A DNA stretch of 64,000 nt, from NCBI GenBank assembly GCA_015903945.1, contig JABMDL010000004.1:1-64000 (forward strand), in the 5' to 3' direction. Made by a program: the position numbers and the translations under genes. This document shows positions 18,073 to 29,970 of the stretch, piece after piece; the stretch's first letter is position 1; every line of letters begins with the position of its first letter. This DNA is from Nitrospira sp. GTDB taxonomy: Bacteria > Nitrospirota > Nitrospiria > Nitrospirales > Nitrospiraceae. The notes under the pieces were generated by a model. It saw nothing but the letters and a program-made list of their open reading frames with translations, was not told the origin of the DNA and did no database searches.

Positions 18073-19152
18073 TCATCCGCCACGGGCGTGCATTTCCAAG
18101 TGGGGGTCTTCTCGAAGCCGATCAATGCCGATCAGTCCGCCGTTTCTGAGCCCAACCTGCTCCAATCCCTTCCGTTCCTCGGCGCCTCGGTCTCGACGAG
18201 CCTCCCAACCAGTGCGGATGATCTCCCGCATATCTTCCGCACTGAAGCCTCGCCGAAGAGGCTGCCGGAGATCCACCCCCGACATTGCATAGAGACACAA
18301 GTACCACAGCCCGTCCGCCGTCACCCGGCTGCGGTCGCAGGACCCGCAGAACGGCATGGTCGTGGACGGAATGACGCCGAAGATCGTGCCGTCCGACAAC
18401 CGATACCGCTGCGCCGGCGCCGACCCACGTTCAGGCAATGGGGTGATGGTCCCATAGTGCGCGCCCACACGATCCAGGATGCTTGCGCAAGACAACACCT
18501 TCTCCATGGCCCACTCGTTTGCTCCACCCACATCCATATACTCGATAAACCGCACCTCGGCCTGATACTGCCGGGCAAATTCAATTAACGCAACAAGCTC
18601 GTCGTCATTGAACCCTCGAATCGCCACGGTATCGAGCTTCAGGTCGGGAAACCCCGCCTTTCCCACAGATTCGATCCCATCAAGAACGCGGGCAAACTCG
18701 TCTCGACCGGTCAACCGGCGGAATCGCTCCGGCCGCAGCGTATCCAGACTGATGGTCACGCGATGAAGTCCCGCCTCATACAGCTCTTGCGCATACTCAG
18801 CCAGCAGCACTCCATTCGTGGTTAACGCAACCTCCCGGATCCGGCGATCATGAACCAGCAGCCGCACCAACCGCGAGAGGTCCCGCCGCAGCAGTGGCTC
18901 CCCTCCAGTCAGCCGAACCTTCTCCACGCCCACATCGGCGAAATAGCCGACAAGTGTCGCCAATTCTTCAAAACTGAGCACATCCTCTCGCGGCAGCCAG
19001 ACATACTCTTCTTCCGGCATGCAGTAGCGGCAGCGCAGATTGCAGCGATCCGTGACAGACAGCCGCAAACTCTTCAACGGCCGCCCGAAGGTATCGACCA
19101 CATGTGTGCCCCTGTCGCCCTGAGCAACCAGGTCCTTCATGAATTCATCCAT
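18073..19152 (-). CDS. moaA: GTP 3',8-cyclase MoaA
   Basis: A 359-residue radical SAM enzyme for the first step of molybdenum cofactor synthesis. The N-terminal cluster motif is C-N-L-R-C-R-Y-C; the C-terminal cluster is F-C-G-S-C followed by a third Cys in W-Y-L-C-L. The protein ends in G-G, the tail needed for MoaA catalysis. The stop of the upstream moaD-moaE fusion is 1-2 bases away, so it is co-translated in a moaC-moaDE-moaA operon. Confidence 0.96.
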   Translation of the reverse strand: MDEFMKDLVAQGDRGTHVVDTFGRPLKSLRLSVTDRCNLRCRYCMPEEEYVWLPREDVLSFEELATLVGYFADVGVEKVRLTGGEPLLRRDLSRLVRLLVHDRRIREVALTTNGVLLAEYAQELYEAGLHRVTISLDTLRPERFRRLTGRDEFARVLDGIESVGKAGFPDLKLDTVAIRGFNDDELVALIEFARQYQAEVRFIEYMDVGGANEWAMEKVLSCASILDRVGAHYGTITPLPERGSAPAQRYRLSDGTIFGVIPSTTMPFCGSCDRSRVTADGLWYLCLYAMSGVDLRQPLRRGFSAEDMREIIRTGWEARRDRGAEERKGLEQVGLRNGGLIGIDRLREDPHLEMHARGG

Positions 19153-19153
19153 C

Positions 19154-19849
19154 CTACGGATGTTCTTCCACCCACACCTCCCCTTCGGGAGTACGCTCCA
19201 GCTTCCAAATGGGGGTGATTTGCTTCAATTCATCGATCGCCCACTGACAGGCGCGAAACGCCTCAGCCCGGTGCTCAGCACCGGCGATGATCAGCACGAT
19301 ATTTTCGCCGATCGAAATCTCGCCGTAGCGATGAATAATCAGCATCTCCAGAATACCGAAATCCTGTAACGCTCGCTCGCGGATTTCCCGCAGTTTTTTC
19401 TGCGCCATCCCCTCATAATGTTCGAACGTGATGCGGTCCACATCGCGGCCCCGCGACCGGTCACGCGCAACCCCCAAGAACGTTGCGATCCCGCCGATAC
19501 GTGTTGACCGCCTGCGGACGCGGTCCAGTTCCTGATCGAGAGAGAAATTCTCCCGCTGCACCCGGACGAACTGGCTGTCGTCATCCGGGCTCGCACCTGC
19601 GCCTCCGGCAAACGGCGGCAACAGCGCAATCTCGTCGCCGGCGTGAACGATCGTGTCTTCGTGCGCAATGTCCTGATTGACCGACACCAGCACCTTCTTC
19701 TTCTGGATCAATTCTCCTATGTGAGGATAGCCGGCCTCGATCGCACCAATGACATCCTTAACCTGCCGGCCATCGGCCACATTCAACGACAGGGCCGGCT
19801 GGTTCCCCGCCATCATCTTAGTCATTCCAAACAGCTGAACCGTAATCAT
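19154..19849 (-). CDS. MoaD-MoaE fusion (molybdopterin synthase)
   Basis: The protein has 231 residues. Residues 1-85 are a MoaD/ThiS-like ubiquitin fold ending in P-F-A-G-G-A-G, with G82-G83 at the place of the normal C-terminal thiocarboxylate. Residues about 95-231 are MoaE, with H-R-Y-G-E-I-S-I-G-E and the late K-L-E-R segment. Separate MoaD and MoaE form the heterotetramer that inserts sulfur into precursor Z. In the fused MoaX of mycobacteria the chain is cleaved after Gly-Gly to free the tail; the same is likely here. The gene overlaps moaC by four bases. Confidence 0.92.
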   Translation of the reverse strand: MITVQLFGMTKMMAGNQPALSLNVADGRQVKDVIGAIEAGYPHIGELIQKKKVLVSVNQDIAHEDTIVHAGDEIALLPPFAGGAGASPDDDSQFVRVQRENFSLDQELDRVRRRSTRIGGIATFLGVARDRSRGRDVDRITFEHYEGMAQKKLREIRERALQDFGILEMLIIHRYGEISIGENIVLIIAGAEHRAEAFRACQWAIDELKQITPIWKLERTPEGEVWVEEHP

Positions 19850-20367
19850 CTTCCCTCGACCTTAACCTTAGCTTTAGCATTTCTTGTGTAGCTTCCTGAC
19901 TTTCCACCTGATTTTGACAACAGCCACACCTCCGTGAAACTCATCCCGCGATCCACGGACTTGCACATATCATAGATCGTCAACGCCGCCACCGACGCCG
20001 CCGTCAGCGCTTCCATTTCGACTCCCGTCTGCCCCGTCGTCTTCACCGTCGCCGTAATCGTGATCGAACAAGCCCCTGTCCGATCCGGCCGAGGCTCTTC
20101 CTGGAATGAAATATCGACGCTGGTCAGCAACATCGGGTGGCACATGGGAATGAGATCGGGAGTTTTCTTCGCGCCCATCACGCCGGCTACTTGAGCGACC
20201 GCCAACACATCGCCCTTGACAATCGTACGCTGCTGAATTTTTTCCAGAGTTTCGGGCTGGAGCAATACTTTCGCCTGGGCCGTGGCTACCCGTTCAGTCG
20301 AAGTCTTAGCCGACACATCGACCATCCGGGCGCGCCCGGCCTCATTGAAGTGGGTGAATTCAGCCAT
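19846..20367 (-). CDS. moaC: Cyclic pyranopterin monophosphate synthase MoaC
   Basis: The protein has 173 residues. It carries the conserved K-G-D-V-L, M-G-A-K-K-T, I-P-M-C-H-P and E-M-E-A-L-T motifs of MoaC, which completes cyclic pyranopterin formation after MoaA. It is the first gene of the operon, with a strong promoter about 45 bases upstream, and its last bases overlap the start of the moaD-moaE fusion (ATGA). Confidence 0.96.
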   Translation of the reverse strand: MAEFTHFNEAGRARMVDVSAKTSTERVATAQAKVLLQPETLEKIQQRTIVKGDVLAVAQVAGVMGAKKTPDLIPMCHPMLLTSVDISFQEEPRPDRTGACSITITATVKTTGQTGVEMEALTAASVAALTIYDMCKSVDRGMSFTEVWLLSKSGGKSGSYTRNAKAKVKVEGR

Positions 20368-20409
20368 TTTCTTCGGTGAATCAGTGCGTTACAGCAATGA
20401 CGTGAGAGG

Positions 20410-20439
20410 ATTATAGGAGCCAATGGAAATGAAGGTCAA
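20410..20439 (-). promoter_or_regulatory. Sigma-70 promoter for the moa operon
   Basis: On the - strand, -35 TTGACC (20434-20439), an 18-base spacer and a perfect -10 TATAAT (20410-20415). It lies 42 bases before the moaC ATG and should drive moaC-moaDE-moaA. No Moco riboswitch is seen between it and the start codon. Confidence 0.75.
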
Positions 20440-20743
20440 GCGAGGGAGCCAAGCGCCTCGCGTCGTGCATCTCACAGGTACTGGCCTATCCAGCCCACCC
20501 TGAATACTTCGCAGGGTGTATGGCTCCTACGACTTCATCTGCCATGCGGAATGGGATCTACTGCGGGCGATAGCCGGATAGACAGCAGCATTTGCAGTCT
20601 ATCTTGACCACCTGACGGAGGAGTGGAATATTGGACACGTGCAATGCTGCGCGGGCAATCCGCAACAGACTTAACAGTAAGCCTCCGCCGCACAAGCAGG
20701 GCATCGCCACAGGGACGCCGCAGCATGACCCCGAGGAAACAGA
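20440..20743. other. Intergenic region with two hairpins and a possible promoter
   Basis: This stretch between the divergent moaC and FkbM genes holds no convincing gene. It contains a 7-bp stem (20496-20502 with 20512-20518), a second very stable hairpin at 20577-20603 (7-bp perfect stem, one mismatch, then 4 more pairs), and directly after it a possible + strand promoter: TTGACC 20604-20609, 17-base spacer, AATATT 20627-20632. That would give a leader of about 100 bases ahead of the FkbM gene. Confidence 0.4.
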
Positions 20744-21586
20744 ATGAGCGCCTTTGAGCAGGCCGCACGCAGAACGATAACGTGGATTCCCAGATCAAGA
20801 CTCCTCGCCGCATGTTGCCGTTTCTACTGCGAGTACTGCGGGGACTCCAGCACAACGATCACCAGTGATCCAACCACCAATGGTGAGCTTCGCTTTGTTC
20901 GCGAGACAGCCCCATATCTTGACGTGGTGCTGGATGTTGGCGCAAATGTTGGAGATTGGACTGCTTCAGTACTCGAACTCAGGCCGACTGCCACCATTCA
21001 TGCGTTTGAACCCTCTACGAGCGCGCACCATGCACTCCTGCGCCGGGGCTTTCCGGACAATGTCGCAGTCCATAAGGCAGCCCTCTCATCGAGGGCAGGG
21101 ACAGCGCCCCTTCACATTTTCGGCGAGGCATCGGGGCTGAACTCTCTGCACAACCGATTCGGACTTGAGGACGGATATGGCATTCCACCAGCCACTCAGA
21201 CCGAGGAGGCCATGCTGTTGACCACAGACGAGTTCTGCATGAACCACGGTCTACAGCGTGTCGACCTCATGAAGGTGGATACGGAGGGACATGAAGTCGA
21301 CGTGCTGCATGGAAGCGTGCAGAGCCTCAAGAGCGGCATCATCCGACGCGTCCAATTCGAGTACGGCGGCACCTACATTGACTCGCGGCGATTCCTGAAA
21401 GATGCCTTTGACGTATTTGCCGGCCTGGACTACGTCATGTTTCGGATTGTTCCTGACGGACTCATCTCGTGTCCACGATACGACCAGCGCATCGAGACAT
21501 TCCAGTACAACAACTTCGTGGCCATTCGCAGCGACCTGATCAGTGAGTCACCTTCGGCCGGCAAAGCCCTGCAGCAGTCGCGGTAA
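20744..21586 (+). CDS. FkbM family methyltransferase
   Basis: A 280-residue protein with a GAGGA site 6 bases before the ATG. A SAM-binding Rossmann core has motif I V-L-D-V-G-A-N-V-G-D near residue 63, then H-A-F-E-P-S and, later, M-K-V-D-T-E-G-H-E, the hallmark of FkbM methyltransferases, which often O-methylate sugars or polyketides. The N-terminal 45 residues are Cys- and Arg-rich and outside the domain. It is the only + strand gene between two long - strand operons, and hairpins lie on both sides, so it may be a later insertion. The substrate is unknown. Confidence 0.82.
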   Translation: MSAFEQAARRTITWIPRSRLLAACCRFYCEYCGDSSTTITSDPTTNGELRFVRETAPYLDVVLDVGANVGDWTASVLELRPTATIHAFEPSTSAHHALLRRGFPDNVAVHKAALSSRAGTAPLHIFGEASGLNSLHNRFGLEDGYGIPPATQTEEAMLLTTDEFCMNHGLQRVDLMKVDTEGHEVDVLHGSVQSLKSGIIRRVQFEYGGTYIDSRRFLKDAFDVFAGLDYVMFRIVPDGLISCPRYDQRIETFQYNNFVAIRSDLISESPSAGKALQQSR

Positions 21587-21644
21587 TCTGCCTCCTGGCA
21601 TCGGATAATCGGACTGGGAAATGTGGCCACCGTATGGCGCAGGT

Positions 21645-21667
21645 GAGACCTCATGCATTCGGGTCTC
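21645..21667. terminator. Hairpin between convergent genes
   Basis: A 6-bp stem (GAGACC 21645-21650 with GGTCTC 21662-21667) lies in the 135-base gap where the FkbM gene and the pyr operon converge. No T-run on either strand; possibly a weak bidirectional terminator. Confidence 0.3.
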
Positions 21668-21721
21668 CGGCGGACACATCAGACACTGAAATCAGCTCAG
21701 GATGAGAAATCTTCCGCTGCG

Positions 21722-22522
21722 TCAGCACAACCGAATCTCTTCCCCCACACCAACCTGCAGGTGGTGCGCGGCACTCTCTTCTCGCAGAAAGATCTCCAAG
21801 GTGCCGCCGCTGTTGATCAGCGCGGAGGGACTGTCACGGCTCCCTTGGCTGTAGCTCCCGACTAAGCCGTTGATGATGCGCGGTCCCACATGAATCTCTA
21901 GGGCGGCCTCTCCCAGTGAGACCCTGAATTCCTGGACCTGTCTCGCCGTAATGTTTGAAATGAGATTCCCGAATCGATCGATTGAGACGATCTTTCCGAC
22001 CAGCAGTTCATCGTGCCGGATCGGGATCGCCGTGGAACGGCGGATTGGATCATGGACGACCGGGCCCATAAATGCCGGAGGCACTCCCCTGCTCAGCCAC
22101 GCTGCCACCGGCGCAAACACATCACGACCGTCAAAGGTCGATCCGGCTGTGGCCAGGCGGTACTGCTGGTTGTCGATCAGCCACATCTTCGCGCCAGGCT
22201 CCTGATCCAGCACTTCACTGAACAACCCGTTGTCCGGACCGATGAACATCGCGCGGCCGGTGGAAATCAGCAACGGTCGGCGCGCGGTGCCGACTCCTGG
22301 ATCGACCACGGCGACATGAATGGTGCCGTCGGGGTAATACCGATAGCAGGAGCGGAGAAAATACCCAGCCTCTTCGATCTGGTGGGAAGTGATTTGATGT
22401 GAGAGATCGACGATGGTGACGGCGGGATTGATCGACAAAATCACCCCCTTCATGCTCGCCACAAAATGATCGCGTTCGCCGAAGTCCGTCAGCAACGTGA
22501 TCAGAGGGAGGGCCGTCGACAC
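21722..22522 (-). CDS. SAM hydroxide adenosyltransferase-like protein (DUF62)
   Basis: A 266-residue member of the family that includes S-adenosylmethionine hydrolase and, more distantly, fluorinase. Family motifs are L-L-T-D-F-G, V-V-D-P-G-V-G-T (D74, R81), F-I-G-P-D-N-G-L and I-D-R-F-G-N-L. Archaeal members use an Asp-Arg-His triad; the third member normally sits in T-F-H-G-R-D, but here the motif reads T-F-D131-G-R-D, so the His is replaced. Activity is therefore open. It is the last gene of the pyr operon, two bases after the greA stop. Confidence 0.85.
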   Translation of the reverse strand: MSTALPLITLLTDFGERDHFVASMKGVILSINPAVTIVDLSHQITSHQIEEAGYFLRSCYRYYPDGTIHVAVVDPGVGTARRPLLISTGRAMFIGPDNGLFSEVLDQEPGAKMWLIDNQQYRLATAGSTFDGRDVFAPVAAWLSRGVPPAFMGPVVHDPIRRSTAIPIRHDELLVGKIVSIDRFGNLISNITARQVQEFRVSLGEAALEIHVGPRIINGLVGSYSQGSRDSPSALINSGGTLEIFLREESAAHHLQVGVGEEIRLC

Positions 22523-22524
22523 GG

Positions 22525-23001
22525 CTAAAATTCCTCGAACTTGATCTCCACCACTTCGTATTCGACCATCTTGACCGGAGTCTTGACCTCAACGAAATCA
22601 CCGACCCGCTTGCCGATCAATGCGCGTCCGACTGGCGATTGGACGGAAATCTTATTGAATTTCATGTCCGCCTCGTCCTGCCCGACCAGCGTATATTGCT
22701 TCTTGGATTGTGTCTCCTGCTCGATCACCGACACCGTCGCGCCGAACACGACCGTCTCGCTGATTCGCCCGGTGATCTCGACGATCCGGGCCTCGGCCAG
22801 CTTGGTTTCAATCTCGGCAATCCTGGATTCGATGAATCCTTGGCGTTCCTTGGCCGCGTCGTATTCGGCATTCTCGCTCAGATCGCCATGGGCGCGCGCC
22901 TCCGCAATCGCCTCGATGTTTTTGGGCCGTTCGACTTTCCGCAGACGGTCCAATTCCGCCTTCAACGCCTCGTACCCCTTCTTGGTAATCGGTGTCGGCA
23001 T
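22525..23001 (-). CDS. greA: Transcription elongation factor GreA
   Basis: A 158-residue protein with the N-terminal coiled coil bearing the acidic tip G-D-L-S-E-N-A-E-Y-D-A-A-K-E, and the C-terminal FKBP-like domain. It stimulates RNA cleavage in backtracked RNA polymerase. A GGGGAG site is 8 bases upstream. It lies 21 bases after carB; carB-greA adjacency is frequent in bacteria outside Proteobacteria. Confidence 0.97.
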   Translation of the reverse strand: MPTPITKKGYEALKAELDRLRKVERPKNIEAIAEARAHGDLSENAEYDAAKERQGFIESRIAEIETKLAEARIVEITGRISETVVFGATVSVIEQETQSKKQYTLVGQDEADMKFNKISVQSPVGRALIGKRVGDFVEVKTPVKMVEYEVVEIKFEEF

Positions 23002-23022
23002 GGTGATCTGCTCCCCGCAACG

Positions 23023-26295
<3,273 letters not shown>

Positions 26296-26318
26296 GTGAT
26301 TCTAAGACCGGATGTTAA

Positions 26319-27293
26319 TTATCCCGGTTGCGGCAGAGGCCCGATCGATGGGCGGTACGGCGCCGGCTGAACCGGCTCAACCGCGCCGGGCCCCCGGTAA
26401 AATTTCATCGCCTCAGGCAACCAGGCTTCAATCTGATCGATTCGGGAGGTATCGGACGGATGCGTCGACAAAAACTCCGGGATATTCTGTTTCGCCCGGA
26501 AGCAGACCTTGTCGATCATCTGCCTGGGGCAGCCGCTCATCCGTTCCCAAAACGGGACTGCTTCACGGGGATCGTAGCCCGCTTGGGCCATCAACCGGAG
26601 CCCGATGCGATCCGCCTCCGCCTCCTGACTTCGCCCGAACGGCAACGACACCCCCACTCCATATGCGCTCATCGCGGCCATGGCCGCATCCGGACGCCCC
26701 ACCGCGGCGCCAGCAGCCAGGGCGCCGACCTGCCCGATGGTTTCCAGAATGCCCCGGCTATAGCGCTCAGCTCCATGCCGCTGAAGGGCATGCGCCACCT
26801 CATGGCCCATCACGGTGGCCAAACCATCTTCGGTTTTCGTAAATGGAAGAATTCCCGTAAAGACCGCCACTTTCCCACCAGGCAAAGCAAAGGCGTTGAT
26901 TGATCGGTCGTCCTGAATCACGACAAATTCCCATTGATACTCCGGCTTATTGGCCGCAGCGGCGATCCGTGTACCGACCCGGTTGACCATGTCAGTGACT
27001 TCCAAGTTGTCACTCAATCGGGCCTTGCGCAGCACCTCATGAAACCCGCTGATGCCCATGGCGATTTCTTTTTCTTCAGAGATATATATAAATTGATCCC
27101 GCGACGTGCCCGGCGCCCGGTAGCACCCGGCCAGTGCGGACAGGAGGCCGATTGACGTCCCCATCTTCAGAGCACCATACAACCCCATCGCGTACCGCGC
27201 GCTGGCGCAAAACAGGCGGCGGCGCCCAATCGGCGCCGAATACAATCGGTTGTTTGAAGCATCAGTCGGCTGTGACATCAATAGTTCCACCAT
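26319..27293 (-). CDS. M48 family zinc metalloprotease, putative lipoprotein
   Basis: A 324-residue protein. The protease domain has the zinc motif H-E-V-A-H and the third ligand in E-A-E-A-D, as in BepA/LoiP-type periplasmic proteases. The N-terminus is long: G-R-R-R-L-F looks like a twin-arginine element and is followed by a hydrophobic stretch ending in the lipobox L-A-G-C at residue 57. ATGs at 27278 and 27188 are alternative starts; the 27278 one has a GGTGGA site. I infer an outer- or inner-membrane-anchored quality-control protease of the envelope. It lies between sppA and carB in the pyr operon. Confidence 0.85.
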   Translation of the reverse strand: MVELLMSQPTDASNNRLYSAPIGRRRLFCASARYAMGLYGALKMGTSIGLLSALAGCYRAPGTSRDQFIYISEEKEIAMGISGFHEVLRKARLSDNLEVTDMVNRVGTRIAAAANKPEYQWEFVVIQDDRSINAFALPGGKVAVFTGILPFTKTEDGLATVMGHEVAHALQRHGAERYSRGILETIGQVGALAAGAAVGRPDAAMAAMSAYGVGVSLPFGRSQEAEADRIGLRLMAQAGYDPREAVPFWERMSGCPRQMIDKVCFRAKQNIPEFLSTHPSDTSRIDQIEAWLPEAMKFYRGPGAVEPVQPAPYRPSIGPLPQPG

Positions 27294-27326
27294 CCGGCCT
27301 CATTCACCGAATCGCTTTCTCCGTCG

Positions 27327-28277
27327 TCACGGTATCCACAAATACATGAATTGCGGCGTGCCTCCCCGAGCAAGCGCCATAACATCGAATTCCGCCAGAC
27401 TCGACAACGGTCCGGGAGCTAACAGCCTCGAATAGACATTGTTCGAATATTCACCGGGGCGTTGGTACGTGATCACGCGGGCCTCTGCGATCTTCGCCTT
27501 CTTCTTCGCCAGTTCGATAGCGTCTTCCAGATATCCGATCTCGTCCACCAAGCCGGCCGCCTTCGCCTGTTCACCCGTATAAATGCGTCCATCGGCCAAT
27601 TTCTTGATCTGCTCCATCTGCAAATTCGGCCTGCCTTCTTGCACGACACTCAAGAACCGCTGATAGAACGAGTCAATAAGCCCCTGAAAGATCGTCCGCT
27701 CTTCAACTGTCATCACCCGGAACGGGGAGCCCATGTCTTTCCGAGGCCCCGACGTCACCGCAGTCGCCTCCACCCCCACCTTTTCGAGCAACCCCCGCGC
27801 GTTGATAGTCAGCATGATGACCCCGATGCTGCCCGTCACCGAAGAGGGATGCGCCATCACCGTATCGGCGGCAGCCGCGATATAGTACCCCCCGGACGTG
27901 CCCAGATCCATAATCGAGGCGACAATGGGAATTTTCCTGGATGTTTTGAACGTCTTGAGTTCGTGATACACGATATCTGACGCCGTCACCGTACCCCCGG
28001 GTGTATTGATCCGGAGGACGACGGCTTTGATGCTGTCGTCCTGCGCGGCTCGCGTCAGTTGTTCCTTGATGCGCGCGAGCATGCTCGGTGCGGGTATCAA
28101 CCCCTCCTTCTCCTGAGAGCTGATCATGCCGGAGACCTCGAGCAGCAGCACCTTTGCAGTTCCCGTTCCGTCGACCTGCGCTTCCTTGAGCGGCCCGGGC
28201 GCGGGAAAGAACGGAATGTTAATACAACCTGACAGCGACAGTCCGGTCAGCAACGCCGCGATAAGCCGATTACACAT
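27327..28277 (-). CDS. sppA: Signal peptide peptidase SppA (short form), putative lipoprotein
   Basis: A 316-residue serine-lysine protease of the S49 family. Nucleophile Ser is in G-T-S-G-G-Y-Y and the catalytic Lys in G-P-R-K-D-M-G-S-P. The N-terminus has a hydrophobic stretch ending in the lipobox L-S-G-C at residue 18, so it is probably a lipid-anchored form. It degrades cleaved signal peptides in the inner membrane. Its start overlaps the carA stop by eight bases, indicating coupled translation. Confidence 0.92.
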   Translation of the reverse strand: MCNRLIAALLTGLSLSGCINIPFFPAPGPLKEAQVDGTGTAKVLLLEVSGMISSQEKEGLIPAPSMLARIKEQLTRAAQDDSIKAVVLRINTPGGTVTASDIVYHELKTFKTSRKIPIVASIMDLGTSGGYYIAAAADTVMAHPSSVTGSIGVIMLTINARGLLEKVGVEATAVTSGPRKDMGSPFRVMTVEERTIFQGLIDSFYQRFLSVVQEGRPNLQMEQIKKLADGRIYTGEQAKAAGLVDEIGYLEDAIELAKKKAKIAEARVITYQRPGEYSNNVYSRLLAPGPLSSLAEFDVMALARGGTPQFMYLWIP

Positions 28278-29448
28278 GATGAGTCTCCATCAGTCGGACA
28301 AATTCCTCGAAGAGATACGCGGAATCATGAGGCCCCGGAGACGCCTCCGGATGGTATTGGACCGAAAACACCGGCTGATCTAGACAGGCCATGCCTTCGA
28401 TCGAGCGATCATTCAAACTGAGATGTGTGATCGCCACTCTGCCGTAGCCGGTTTCGACCACCGGCGGCTTGTCCGGCACCTCGCTGAAGGGCTGGGGAAT
28501 CTTGACTGCAAAATTGTGGTTCTGGGATGTAATTTCGACTTTTTTGTTTCGAAGATCAATCACCGGATGATTCGCCCCATGGTGGCCGAACTTGAGCTTG
28601 AAGGTCTCCAATCCAAATGCGAGCCCGAGAATTTGATGTCCCAAACATATGCCGAAGATCGGATACCGCCCAATCAGTTTCCGGACCGCTTCCATGGCAT
28701 AGGGAACACCTTCCGGATCGCCGGGGCCGTTGGAGAGGAAAAGACCGTCCGGCTTCAGCGCATGAATCGCTTCGGCCGTCGTCGATGCCGGCACCACGGT
28801 CACTTCGCAGCCCACATCAACCAAACGGTTGAGGATGTTCTGCTTGACGCCGAAATCATACGCGACAACCTGCCAGCCCCGCCGCTCACGTCCACGCTCC
28901 CGATTCTGAACCGCTTCTGGAGCCCATGCTCCGGATCCCGTCTTCCACACATAGGACTGCCGGCACGTCACCTCCGCCGCCAAGTCCCGTCCCACGATGT
29001 TGGGCGCTTCCCGCGCTTTCACCACAGCACGGCCAGACTCAAGGCCGCCATGGGTAATGACCCCCTGCTGCGACCCGTGTTCACGCAAATGCCTCGTCAA
29101 AGCTCTCGTATCGAGCCCTTCGATCGCCACCACATGCGCCTGCGTTAAATATTCATGAACGGTTTGTGTGCTCCGCCAGTTGCTCGCCAGCCGGCTCGCC
29201 TCCATCACCACGAACCCCTCCGCCCAAATTCGGTGGGACTCCGTATCCTCCGGCGTCGTCCCGTAGTTGCCGATGTGGGGACAGGTCATCGTAATAATCT
29301 GCCCCTTATAGGATGGATCGGTCAGTACCTCCTGATAGCCGGTCATTGCGGTGTTGAATACCACCTCCCCCACCGTGTCCCCTTCGTACCCGAGTGCGCG
29401 ACCCTCGAAGCAGGCGCCGTCCGCCAACGCCAGTAAGGCTTTCTTCAT
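28270..29448 (-). CDS. carA: Carbamoyl-phosphate synthase small subunit
   Basis: The start at 29448 gives 392 residues, a normal CarA length, and overlaps the upstream gene by four bases (ATGA). N-terminal CarA-specific domain (from about residue 5), then a class I glutamine amidotransferase with nucleophile Cys in F-G-I-C-L-G-H-Q and the His of V-Q-Y-H-P-E. It supplies ammonia to CarB. It is part of the pyr operon; the partner carB is two genes downstream, not adjacent. Confidence 0.97.
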   Translation of the reverse strand: MKKALLALADGACFEGRALGYEGDTVGEVVFNTAMTGYQEVLTDPSYKGQIITMTCPHIGNYGTTPEDTESHRIWAEGFVVMEASRLASNWRSTQTVHEYLTQAHVVAIEGLDTRALTRHLREHGSQQGVITHGGLESGRAVVKAREAPNIVGRDLAAEVTCRQSYVWKTGSGAWAPEAVQNRERGRERRGWQVVAYDFGVKQNILNRLVDVGCEVTVVPASTTAEAIHALKPDGLFLSNGPGDPEGVPYAMEAVRKLIGRYPIFGICLGHQILGLAFGLETFKLKFGHHGANHPVIDLRNKKVEITSQNHNFAVKIPQPFSEVPDKPPVVETGYGRVAITHLSLNDRSIEGMACLDQPVFSVQYHPEASPGPHDSAYLFEEFVRLMETHHV

Positions 29449-29966
29449 GACGTCGCTCCACCCAACGTGAGTGACCGGTTCGTCTTGATTCCCATCAGCA
29501 CCACCCCTAATACCAGTGTCACACCATACAGGATACGAATCGGCATGAGGACCCGAAACAGGGCTTCGAACGCCGACTTTTTTGCTGCATCTCCTTGAGC
29601 GGCAAACGCCTCCGCCTGAAGCGCAACCGCCTGCGGGTGCAGGACCAGAATAATGACGCCAGCCATTGCAACCATCACTACCAGCACGACCACCTCTCCC
29701 CGGCCAACCGCCACAGCCTGATCTCCACTCCACCACCGATACCAGCAGGAGGCACACAACACCGCCACGGCGCCGATCACGAACCGCTGATACCCTTCGA
29801 AGGCCCGCGTGAGAAACAATCCTCCTGAATCCTGCCCGCCAAACGTATTGAAGACCGCCGGAATGACCGCGCCGATCAGGACCGCCATCCCCCCGACCCA
29901 CAGGCCCAAGGCCAGCCATTCAAGTGTCAGGCAACAGACTGCACCCCAGTGGGACAAGCGCCGCAC
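29445..29966 (-). CDS. DUF4149-like small membrane protein
   Basis: A 173-residue protein from the GTG at 29966, chosen because a GGAG site is 10 bases upstream and the longer frame runs into pyrC. Four hydrophobic segments are visible, the first with W-V-G-G-M-A-V and a following N-T-F-G-G-Q, as in DUF4149/TMEM205-type proteins. Function unknown. It is tightly packed between pyrC (gap of a few bases) and carA (4-base overlap), so it is made with pyrimidine enzymes. Confidence 0.7.
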   Translation of the reverse strand: MRRLSHWGAVCCLTLEWLALGLWVGGMAVLIGAVIPAVFNTFGGQDSGGLFLTRAFEGYQRFVIGAVAVLCASCWYRWWSGDQAVAVGRGEVVVLVVMVAMAGVIILVLHPQAVALQAEAFAAQGDAAKKSAFEALFRVLMPIRILYGVTLVLGVVLMGIKTNRSLTLGGATS

Positions 29967-29970
29967 GCGG

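Noticed and set aside
29449-29919. 157-residue N-terminal extension of CarA
   Set aside because: The extension overlaps the DUF4149 gene in another frame and lacks CarA homology; the ATG at 29448 gives the normal length.
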